A DNA stretch of 20,849 bases from an uncultured Odoribacter sp. Its GTDB lineage: Bacteria > Bacteroidota > Bacteroidia > Bacteroidales > Marinifilaceae. Under the pieces are notes generated by a model. The model saw only the letters and a program-made list of their open reading frames with translations. It made no database searches and was not told the origin of the DNA. The position numbers and the translations under genes were made by a program. The stretch spans positions 1 through 20,849 of the forward strand of contig UQTM01000057.1 of assembly GCA_900544025.1 (NCBI GenBank), given 5' to 3'. Numbering within the stretch: the stretch's first letter is position 1; each line of letters opens with the position of its first letter. This document shows, one piece after another, positions 7,524 to 14,400 of this stretch.

Positions 7524-8018
7524 ATGATAAAGATTGAAGAGAAAGAAGGGCGTAAGTATTGGGTTTTGAGTATCGACGGGGATGAGGTTTTCGGACGGGT
7601 GAGCCGCGATACCAATTACCGGGAACATGCCCTGGACAACGGAGGGGCGAAATATGTCCTGCTGGACGACGACCGCCCGCTATTCGGGCGGTTGTTGAGA
7701 AGCGCCTGGCCCGATTTGGTGTTGCAACTGGCGCGGATGAGTAAAAATGTCGAACGGGCGGTGCTGGACTCCGGCGATTCGTTGCAGCTCCGGCTGGAAG
7801 TGACGGACAATTACGACGACCACCTGACTTTTGTTTTGCAGGAAGGTGTGGATGCTTATGTGGATGCCTGTGTGCTGAAAGAATGGTTTTCCGTCAATAA
7901 CCTCCCGCAGCTTGCCGCTCAATATGAAGCGGTAGCCGCCGGGGCACTTCGCAGGATCATTACCGGTATCCATTATCGGAAACGTGCCGTGAAACGGCCT
8001 ATTCACCCCATATTTTAA
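7524..8018 (+). CDS. Unknown phage protein, paralogue of the next gene
   Basis: The 164-residue protein starts after AAGAAGG. It has an opening beta stretch (KYWVLSIDGDEVFGRVSRDT), a central helical part (DDDRPLFGRLLRSAWPDLVL, then QLARMSKNVE), a second beta pair (LQLRLEVTDNYDDHLTFVLQ) and a helical end (AYVDACVLKEWFSVNNL, then LAAQYEAVAAGALRRI). The 8023 product has the same order, so the pair arose by duplication. I do not recognise the family. Its location between two fibre modules suggests a virion, chaperone or tail-assembly role; a role in capsid-tail joining is possible. Confidence 0.6.
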   Translation: MIKIEEKEGRKYWVLSIDGDEVFGRVSRDTNYREHALDNGGAKYVLLDDDRPLFGRLLRSAWPDLVLQLARMSKNVERAVLDSGDSLQLRLEVTDNYDDHLTFVLQEGVDAYVDACVLKEWFSVNNLPQLAAQYEAVAAGALRRIITGIHYRKRAVKRPIHPIF

Positions 8019-8022
8019 GATT

Positions 8023-8496
8023 ATGAGCTATACATTGAATGGAAATACCGTAACTTTTGAATACGATGCGGACGAGGTGTTCGGAGCCTGTGCGTTGAAA
8101 ACCGCTTATTTGTCCCGCCGTGTGAAAGATAACGAGGGAAGATATACCGGGGAAGAACTGGTGCTTACGAAAGATGAACGGGAGGCTTTCGACCGTTGCC
8201 TGCAAGAGTGTGTGACCGGATTGTGGGGGTATGTGGGGAAAATGTGTCTGGAGGGAAATGAAGGAGTGGACAGTGAAAGCGGGATTGTCTTTAAAATGCA
8301 GGCCGGAAAAGGCGGGGAGCGGGCAATAAAGATCGTGGATGCCGGGTTTTTCGAACTTTTGGTGGCGGGAACTCTGTGTGGTTGGTTTAAACTGTGCGGG
8401 GAAGTGAATTTAAGCGGGATATTCGAACAGGAATTTACTTCCGGGGCGTCTGCCTTGTGGAACGACTTGTTTCCGTTGAGGGACAGGGGAGAATAA
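8023..8496 (+). CDS. Unknown phage protein, paralogue of the preceding gene
   Basis: The 157-residue protein starts four bases after the previous stop. It shares with its neighbour an N-terminal (D)-DEVFG-x-T-x-Y pattern (YDADEVFGACALKTAYLSRR), a D-x3-F-x-R helix (KDEREAFDRCLQECVTGLWG), a beta pair ending in AIKIVD, and a Trp-Phe helix (AGTLCGWFKLCGEVNLSGIF). It has six or more Cys residues, against one in the neighbour. Function is unknown. The two may form a heterodimer, as tandem diverged pairs often do; this is inference only. Confidence 0.6.
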   Translation: MSYTLNGNTVTFEYDADEVFGACALKTAYLSRRVKDNEGRYTGEELVLTKDEREAFDRCLQECVTGLWGYVGKMCLEGNEGVDSESGIVFKMQAGKGGERAIKIVDAGFFELLVAGTLCGWFKLCGEVNLSGIFEQEFTSGASALWNDLFPLRDRGE

Positions 8497-8599
8497 TCGG
8501 GTCGGTGAAGCTCCTGCTTTGTGTGGGGAGTAATTTGTGGCATTCCCTGCCGGGAAAGGGGAACAAGGGTGGTTTGGTGTGGTTGTTTCGTTCCGGAAA

Positions 8600-8614
8600 T
8601 GGCAAAGTTTGCCA
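8600..8614. repeat. Palindrome, copy 2, candidate phage operator
   Basis: TGGCAAA-G-TTTGCCA is the same core as at 1450-1466. Both copies share CGGAAAT before the core (copy 1 has two extra bases, GT) and CT after it. It lies 105 bases before the second fibre module. Confidence 0.75.
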
Positions 8615-8643
8615 CTTTCGCCGGGGAAAGTTTGTCATCTTTG
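8608..8643 (+). promoter_or_regulatory. Candidate late promoter before module B
   Basis: TTTG (8608-8611) in the palindrome arm is followed after 24 bases by CATCTTTG (8636-8643), one mismatch from the TAnnTTTG -7 box. The 24-base gap is identical to that of copy 1. It would give a leader of about 70 bases before the 8719 start. Confidence 0.5.
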
Positions 8644-8718
8644 TTTACAAGCAAGGGGGGGACTGGTGGTGTGTGAAGTGCTGGTCTATATAAATGGATG
8701 ATATGAAAATGTTTTGTT

Positions 8719-9054
8719 ATGGGTGAAACGATTTATAGGGGAGAAACACTAACGGTGGTATTGCGTTGCCGGGACAGGGGGGGAGAACCTGTGGATATGG
8801 CGGGTAAGGCGGTGGATGTGGTGATGACCGACCGCCGGGAGCGGGTGTTGTTCCGGTACAGTACCCACGATGAGGAAAGCAGGCCGCTGACGGTGGAAGG
8901 CCATTTCGTGCTGTGCCGTTTGGAAAGTAAGGATATGTCCCGGTTGCAGGGGGTGTATCTGGTGGAGATACGTATCGGGGGCGATGGGATGGTACAGGTG
9001 GCGCAAGTGCCGGGAGTGAGAATATTGGATTCGGTAACGGGTAAAGGTTTATAA
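8719..9054 (+). CDS. Small beta-rich fibre-module protein (module B), paralogue of the 4895 gene
   Basis: The 111-residue protein follows the plan of the 4895 product: IYRGETLTVVLRCRDRGGEP, then VDMAGKAVDVVMTDRRERVL, FRYS and GVYLVEIRIGG. It lacks an ATGA overlap and has its own upstream region, with the palindrome and promoter-like boxes at 8600-8643. The predicted fold is an immunoglobulin-like or BppU-type sandwich. It probably attaches or caps the second fibre. The paralogy is seen directly; the role is inferred. Confidence 0.65.
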   Translation: MGETIYRGETLTVVLRCRDRGGEPVDMAGKAVDVVMTDRRERVLFRYSTHDEESRPLTVEGHFVLCRLESKDMSRLQGVYLVEIRIGGDGMVQVAQVPGVRILDSVTGKGL

Positions 9055-9063
9055 GGATTTATG

Positions 9064-9104
9064 CCACCTCCCTGTGCAGAAGCGCACCGGAGCGAACGAT
9101 GGTG
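9064..9104 (+). other. Structured intergenic segment before the collar gene
   Basis: CCACC (9064-9068) can pair with GGTGG (9100-9104), and inside it TCC-c-TGTGC can pair with GCGCA-cc-GGA around AGAA. The structure is short and imperfect. It lies between two genes transcribed in the same direction and could be a processing or attenuation element. Confidence 0.3.
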
Positions 9105-9147
9105 GGATAGAGGTTCTATATGGTAGAAAAAGAAAAATGGTAATGAT

Positions 9148-9792
9148 ATGAAAGCGGAACGTATAGATGCGGACGATGAACTGCTGATCGATGTATTTTT
9201 CACCAATCTGGTTAAAGGGCAGGACGGTGACACTCCCTCGATCGGGAGCAATTTGAACTGGTGGATCGGTGGAGAGGATACGGGGGTCCGGGCGAAAGCG
9301 GATACACCGGAGATTGGGGCGAACGGAAATTGGTGGATCGGGGGAGCAGATACCGGGAAACCGTCTTTACCGGAAATTTCCGATGCGGTGAAAATCCCGA
9401 AAGGGGCGATTATCCTATGGAGCGGCCCGGTCACGGCGATCCCTTCCGGCTGGGCTTTGTGCAACGGGCAAAATAAAACCCCCGATTTGAGGGGCAGGTT
9501 TATCGTGGGGTATGACGATAGTACCGAAGGAGTTGCTATGGAATATAATGTGATCGGGAAAACGGGAGGGAATAACGGAATATCCCTTACAATCGAGAAT
9601 ATGCCTAAACATACCCATAAGGCCCTGAAAAGGGCGGACGATAACGATCTCGACCATGTCGATACTTTTGGGGTGGTGGCGACGAATTTAGAGGCTGTGG
9701 AGGTAGATATCAATTTGGAAGTAGTCGGTGATGACAAACCTTTCGATAATCGCCCGCCATATTACGTTTTGGCCTATATCATGAAATTGTAA
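9148..9792 (+). CDS. Phage tail collar-domain protein with NWWIGG repeats
   Basis: The 214-residue protein has three parts. The N-terminal attachment segment resembles that of the 5233 product. Residues about 29-72 hold two copies of a D-TPxIGxNxNWWIGGxDTG unit, a motif I associate with Bacteroidetes surface and fibre proteins. Residues about 82-120 are the tail-collar domain: IPKGAIILWSGPVTAIPSGW, then ALCNGQNKTPDLRGRFIVGY. The end FDNRPPYYVLAYIMKL is the standard close of that domain. Collar proteins sit at fibre joints or tips and often fold with a partner chaperone. It is the second gene of module B. The domain call is firm; the exact place in the virion is inferred. Confidence 0.85.
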   Translation: MKAERIDADDELLIDVFFTNLVKGQDGDTPSIGSNLNWWIGGEDTGVRAKADTPEIGANGNWWIGGADTGKPSLPEISDAVKIPKGAIILWSGPVTAIPSGWALCNGQNKTPDLRGRFIVGYDDSTEGVAMEYNVIGKTGGNNGISLTIENMPKHTHKALKRADDNDLDHVDTFGVVATNLEAVEVDINLEVVGDDKPFDNRPPYYVLAYIMKL

Positions 9793-9824
9793 AAGCCGTG
9801 CAGAGGATAACGCAATGGGTATGA

Positions 9825-9860
9825 GCAACGGGAAAATCGACCGGAGGCGCGTACCGTTGC
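9825..9860 (+). other. Hairpin in the leader of the large fibre gene
   Basis: GCAACGG (9825-9831) pairs with CCGTTGC (9854-9860) around a 22-base loop. GGAAAGG follows at once (9861-9867), so the hairpin could affect translation of the large fibre or terminate part of the upstream message. No T-run follows. Confidence 0.35.
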
Positions 9861-9913
9861 GGAAAGGTTAGAATTTGAAAAACGTCGAACGATTATTTAG
9901 TAGAGAGATAACG

Positions 9914-12900
9914 ATGAATGTTATGCAGTTGGCCGGGAAATTTTTAGGAGAGAAGATTTCCCGCATTTATGAAAAATTTAAAATCCACACGGACGATCGA
10001 TCCATTCACCGGACGAGTGCGGAAATCCGGGCAGAGATCACAGAAGAAGATATTCCTTCGGAAATCGCCCGCCGGGCAGAAGTGGAACAGTCCCTTGCCG
10101 GGAAAGTGGATCGGGTGGACGGTAAAGAACTGATGCCTTCTCCGGGGGAAACGCCCCGGCAGGACCGTTTTCTGAACGAACAAGGGGAATATGTTCCGCT
10201 GGATAGCCATTATCTGGTGCTGGATGCCACGATGGCAGGCGAGAAGGAATTTGTTGTCGATCAGGAGCAATTGCAGGAATATATCGACCGGACGATCGTA
10301 GGGGGTGATAACGAACTTTCTGTACTTTTTAAATTTGTTACCGAAGGGTGGAATGAATATTATAAGGTAACTTTGGTAACACACCGGACAGGAAATTTGG
10401 GAAATTCTTACCTGATAGCGACGCATCCGATAACGCTTGCCGACGGTCGGCAGGGGATGCGGGAATACCGTTATAATTTCTTTTATGATGTGGCGAAGGA
10501 AGGGGCTTTTATTCGCGGGAAAGGCGTTTTTATCGATACCGAATTTTATACATCGTCTTATATCGATACCTTATTGGAAGCTAAAGCCGATGCCGCGTCG
10601 TTGCAGGCGCACGCCGAAGATACGTCGAACCCTCACCGGGTGACGAAAGCCCAGGTCGGTCTGGCGCATGTCGATGATACGGCAGATGCCGACAAACCTG
10701 TGTCGAAAGCGGTGCAACAGGCGTTGGACGGCGTGTCCGGGGAATTGCAATCGCATGTTTCGGATACGGATGTACATAAAACCTCTGCCCAGATCCGGGC
10801 AGAGATCACGGAAGCCGATATTCCGGACGGTATAGCCCGCGATGCAGAGGTGGATGCAAAAATACAGGCACACGACGAAAGCGGGGAGGCACACGCGGAT
10901 CTGCGCAATGCTTTGGAAAATCTGGAAAGCGGAGCCGTAAAGGCGGGGAGCGCGGAATATGCCGGAAAGTTAGGGACAGAGGCGGACAGCTACACGAAAA
11001 CCCAGTTGGATGCTAAATTGAACCGCCATATCAAGGATGTGGTATATGATGCGGAGCAGGCCCGGTTTACCTTCGTGTTTGAGGACGGCAGGGAAATCGT
11101 GGTTGATACGCCGCTGGAAAATACCGTCACCGACGGTCGTTACGACAATGAAACGCTGGAACTGGTACTGGTGCTGGTATCCGGTCAGGAAATCCGGATT
11201 CCCGTAGCCGGAATGACCAAAGTATATACCGGAAAGGATACCGCCACCGCCACCACCACGATCAGCAATGCCGGGGAAATATCGGTGGCGGTTAAACCGG
11301 GAAGCGTGGATGCGGTACATCTTTCCTCGGCTTTGCTGGCAGCTATCGACAGTCACCTGACCTTAACGGGGGATACGAAAGACAATATCGCGACGTTCGC
11401 CGACCAGGCCACCCGTACGAATTTAGCTTCCGGGGATAAGCATGCGGTGCTGTTCGGAAAGATCAAGCGCTGGTTTACCGATTTAAAGGCATTGGCGTTC
11501 AAAGACAAAGCAGGCAAAGCGGATCTGGACACCGCCCTGCAAGCCGAGATCGACGGGAAAGCGAATACTGTACATACCCATGCAAAATCCCAGATAACGG
11601 ATTTTCCGGCGGCCTTGCCCGCCAACGGAGGGAATGCGGATTCGGTAGGCGGGTATCCCATCGGTCTGTTGGGGAGGGTTGAGTCATCCAATATTACGGA
11701 TATCGACGATACGCCTGGATTTTGGACGTCCGGATATTCTCCCAATACCAAAGGAACGAAACCCACTGAATATTATGGAGTGGTGTTGCAAACATGCAAC
11801 GTAAACGGGTCGCCACTGGCTGGTGGGCAGGTGTGGTTATTTCAGATTGCTCATGCTCACGGATATGATTTTCCGTGGTGGAGAAGTAAATATAACAATA
11901 ATGCGTGGACGACTTGGAAGAGAGTTGCACTATACGATGATGTTTTGTCTGCAATCGCTGGAAAGCTATCGCATATATCTGATATCATGGATGCGAATAA
12001 CGTGTCTGAAAATGGAGCGGGAAGAACAGGAGCTGCTACAATTAATATACCTACTACGGGCTTAGGCGGATACTTAGTAAATTATACATGGGATATCAAT
12101 GCGAGCCATCAGATGTTTTTTTCGCTTGATCCCAGTTATTGTTTTGCTCGAATAAAGATCGGTGGAGAATGGCAGGAATGGAAACAATTAGCATTAGCGG
12201 ATGATATCCCGGCATGGGCGAAAGCCGCAACCAAACCTTCATACCAATTTAATGAAATCAGTGATGCTACTGATGTTGTTATACATTTAGATCAGATAAC
12301 CCGCCGGGTAATAGATTGTCACAGTAAAGCTGAGCAAGGATATAGGTCGAGAGCTGCAATAGGACTGTTGAATAATGCCGGATTTTCTTATCCTATTATA
12401 TCTGCCGGGTTAGATGACAATGGAACACAATGGGCTGATTGGAAATTCCGTCATACGGACGGCAGGATTATTGCTCCCAATAACAAGTATTTTGCTTTTG
12501 ACGATGATGTTCTGAAAAATTCCGGCGAACAGACCTTATCCAACGGGAGATTGAATATGCTCGTATCATCCTCGGAACACGTCGTAATGTTCAAAGATGC
12601 TAACGGGAACATAGGATATATCGGGTTTGGCACATATCCAACAAAAGATATACAAATATATAACTATGCCACCAATAAGGGTATTAACCTCGCTGCCGAC
12701 GGGAAACTGTATTACGATGGCAAGGAATTGGCATTTAAATCCGATATCGGTAGTAGCGATAATTACTATCCGACCATAATGAACTGGACTTCTGATAAAG
12801 GTTACGGTCCCCGTTTAAATTTATCGGGCGTGGGAATGGCTGCACTGTCTGCCACTATTCCTTTAGCTTCTGTGAACGAGTCGGGTGTTGTCAATACCAT

Positions 12901-13339
12901 TGCCCAGACATTTGCCGGGAAGAAAACCTTTAATGCGGGCGTAGATGTTTCTGCCGGAGGGATGAATGTGAACGGGGGAATGGCTGTAACCAACGGTGCG
13001 ATCTCCTGTACCCATGAGATCTCGGCGGCTAACGGCTTCTATGAAACTTCCGATGTGCGGCTAAAGAAGAACATTACTCCGGTACACCTGTCCGGAGAGC
13101 GGATCAGACTGTGTGAATTCGACAAGTCGGGCAGGCATGGTTACGGGGTGATTGCGCAAGAGGTAGAGAAGCTATACCCTGCTGCGGTAAAAGAAGAGAA
13201 TGGATACAAAGTCGTTAATTACACAGAAGTCCTCACGATTAAATGTGCAGAACAGGACGAGAGGATCGAAGCTTTGGAATGTGAAAATATTTCTCTTAAA
13301 GAGCGACTGGAACGTTTGGAAAAATTATTATTGAAATGA
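9914..13339 (+). CDS. Large mosaic tail fibre with knob modules and S74 auto-chaperone
   Basis: Starting at ATG 9914 the protein has 1141 residues. This start matches the 625-residue fibre (MNVMQLAGKFLGEKISRIYE); a TTG at 9875 would add 13 residues and has GGAAAGG before it. Order: anchor (1-25); H-TDDRSIHRTSAEIRAEIT repeated later as H-VSDTDVHKTSAQIRAEIT; a fibre segment NPHRVTKAQVGLAHVDDTAD; ENTVTDGRYDN and further shaft; DADT/H-type hinge (NADSVGGYPIG); two pyocin-knob-like modules (about 598-676 and 693-765, each ending W-x-x-W-K-x-LAL/VAL); distal beta part; then S74-type intramolecular chaperone with the cleavage motif Ser1046-Asp-Val-Arg-Leu-Lys-Lys-Asn and a final coiled coil. The chaperone trims itself after trimer folding. 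The knob region is visibly AT-richer than the shaft, which suggests exchange of receptor-binding DNA. Confidence 0.88.
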   Translation: MNVMQLAGKFLGEKISRIYEKFKIHTDDRSIHRTSAEIRAEITEEDIPSEIARRAEVEQSLAGKVDRVDGKELMPSPGETPRQDRFLNEQGEYVPLDSHYLVLDATMAGEKEFVVDQEQLQEYIDRTIVGGDNELSVLFKFVTEGWNEYYKVTLVTHRTGNLGNSYLIATHPITLADGRQGMREYRYNFFYDVAKEGAFIRGKGVFIDTEFYTSSYIDTLLEAKADAASLQAHAEDTSNPHRVTKAQVGLAHVDDTADADKPVSKAVQQALDGVSGELQSHVSDTDVHKTSAQIRAEITEADIPDGIARDAEVDAKIQAHDESGEAHADLRNALENLESGAVKAGSAEYAGKLGTEADSYTKTQLDAKLNRHIKDVVYDAEQARFTFVFEDGREIVVDTPLENTVTDGRYDNETLELVLVLVSGQEIRIPVAGMTKVYTGKDTATATTTISNAGEISVAVKPGSVDAVHLSSALLAAIDSHLTLTGDTKDNIATFADQATRTNLASGDKHAVLFGKIKRWFTDLKALAFKDKAGKADLDTALQAEIDGKANTVHTHAKSQITDFPAALPANGGNADSVGGYPIGLLGRVESSNITDIDDTPGFWTSGYSPNTKGTKPTEYYGVVLQTCNVNGSPLAGGQVWLFQIAHAHGYDFPWWRSKYNNNAWTTWKRVALYDDVLSAIAGKLSHISDIMDANNVSENGAGRTGAATINIPTTGLGGYLVNYTWDINASHQMFFSLDPSYCFARIKIGGEWQEWKQLALADDIPAWAKAATKPSYQFNEISDATDVVIHLDQITRRVIDCHSKAEQGYRSRAAIGLLNNAGFSYPIISAGLDDNGTQWADWKFRHTDGRIIAPNNKYFAFDDDVLKNSGEQTLSNGRLNMLVSSSEHVVMFKDANGNIGYIGFGTYPTKDIQIYNYATNKGINLAADGKLYYDGKELAFKSDIGSSDNYYPTIMNWTSDKGYGPRLNLSGVGMAALSATIPLASVNESGVVNTIAQTFAGKKTFNAGVDVSAGGMNVNGGMAVTNGAISCTHEISAANGFYETSDVRLKKNITPVHLSGERIRLCEFDKSGRHGYGVIAQEVEKLYPAAVKEENGYKVVNYTEVLTIKCAEQDERIEALECENISLKERLERLEKLLLK

Positions 13340-13343
13340 TATT

Positions 13344-13895
13344 ATGGGAAAGATAGCAACACGGCAATTTGTCAGCACCTTCGCAGGGGGCGGAACGATT
13401 CCGGCAGAGGGTAACAGAGGGGCTACGTGGGCATGGGTCGATAGTAACTTCCCCAATGCCGGAGTGACGGTTGCCTATGGCAGTAACAAATTAGTACAGC
13501 AGCAGCATTTGATTAAAAAGAATCTGGAAATAACGAGCATCGTTGTGGATGGGAACGATATTCCTTTGGTCAAAGCACTTGAAAATACGTGGGTAAATAC
13601 CGATATCGTTGAAGTGTCGAGCATCCCACACTTTACCGCAATAATCAAAGTTGCCAATGTCGGGGATAGAACCATATTTCCTTTATTCGATATGTACGGC
13701 ATAAGTAATATAGAATTTGGCAGGGAGTATGAACCCGGCCCTAACGACACGGCAACGATAACCTACCGGGATATTTATGTCGAACCGGATTGGCTCGGTT
13801 CCCACGAAGCGACTTTTTATTTAGCGAATGAAATGTCACCGAATTACGGGGAAATATATGCCCAGGTGTATTTACAGAAACTGACTTTCATGTAA
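13344..13895 (+). CDS. Unknown protein encoded directly after the large fibre
   Basis: The 183-residue protein begins four bases after the fibre stop. I recognise no family. It starts GKIATRQFVSTFAGGGTIPA and contains LIKKNLEITSIVVDGNDIPL. The rest is predicted beta-rich with many Val, Thr, Ile and Tyr and several Pro-Asn-Asp turns, and it ends YAQVYLQKLTF. It has no signal peptide or membrane segment. Place and beta character suggest a small virion or fibre-tip protein, or an assembly factor; these are inferences. It is the last phage-type gene before a terminator-like hairpin. Confidence 0.55.
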   Translation: MGKIATRQFVSTFAGGGTIPAEGNRGATWAWVDSNFPNAGVTVAYGSNKLVQQQHLIKKNLEITSIVVDGNDIPLVKALENTWVNTDIVEVSSIPHFTAIIKVANVGDRTIFPLFDMYGISNIEFGREYEPGPNDTATITYRDIYVEPDWLGSHEATFYLANEMSPNYGEIYAQVYLQKLTFM

Positions 13896-13954
13896 AATTA
13901 ATATCATGAAAATCATTTACAACCATATTATTCCCTTCCGGGGATTCGGTGTGC

Positions 13955-13985
13955 AGGCAGGCTATTTGAGCCTGCCTTTGCATTT
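13955..13985 (+). terminator. Terminator-like hairpin after the phage block
   Basis: AGGCAGGC (13955-13962) pairs perfectly with GCCTGCCT (13970-13977) around TATTTGA, followed by TTGCATTTT. The T-run is interrupted but the stem is strong. It lies 60 bases after the last phage-type stop codon. Confidence 0.65.
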
Positions 13986-14242
13986 TCGGATATCGCTTTT
14001 CTCTGCCCCGGCATTCTTTTCTTGTTAAAACAATTCTTAAATTTGTCATTCCGCTCGCCGGGAAGTGTTCGGGCGGGTAGGGGAATGGCATTTCCGGTCG
14101 CCTGTCCCGGTGCCTTGCAGGGAGCGGACAATGTAACCTCTGTGCGATGAATCTCGTTCTTTGGTTACTTTGTGACCGCTCTGCCTTCCCCCCTTATCGG
14201 GGAACGGGGAATGGGCTGGAACATCACCGGAACCGGGGGCGG

Positions 14243-14369
14243 ATTGTCCCGCCGGTTTGCTGTTCGGTGGGTTGTTGCCCCCTGTGGGAATTTCACCGGA
14301 CGATTGCCCCTTGTGGAACTCTTTCCGGGCGATTGGCTCCTGTGGAAGTTTTTCCGGGCGGTAGCCGGT
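14243..14369. repeat. Imperfect 29-nt tandem repeat before the HAD gene
   Basis: Three consecutive units of exactly 29 nt (14272-14300, 14301-14329, 14330-14358) follow the pattern CGATTG-C-CC-TGTGGAA-TTTCCGGG. Units two and three agree at 24 of 29 positions. A weaker unit lies at about 14243-14271 and a short start of a fifth at 14359-14369. Length 29 is not divisible by three, so it is not a protein repeat. The units differ too much for a CRISPR array and have no spacers. Confidence 0.6.
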
Positions 14370-14400
14370 AGCATTAAAAAACAATCCTTAAAAAGAAGAT

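Larger units (their letters stand above)
13896..14400. other. Non-coding boundary between phage block and chromosomal genes
   Basis: About 500 bases with no credible gene. It holds a terminator-like hairpin at 13955-13985, a C/G-rich middle with a CCCC-TTAT-CGGGG inverted repeat, a TTCTTTGGTTACTTTGTG stretch (14158-14175), and a 29-nt tandem repeat near the end. No tRNA, attachment-site duplication or integrase is seen, so the true phage edge is not fixed. Confidence 0.6.

Noticed and set aside
4895..13895. Diversity-generating retroelement acting on the fibres
   Set aside because: No reverse transcriptase or template/variable repeat pair is visible in the window.
14243..14369. CRISPR array
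   Set aside because: The 29-nt units abut with no spacers, differ from each other, and there are no cas genes.
13896..14400. tRNA or attachment site marking the prophage end
   Set aside because: No cloverleaf-like sequence or matching direct repeat could be found by eye.
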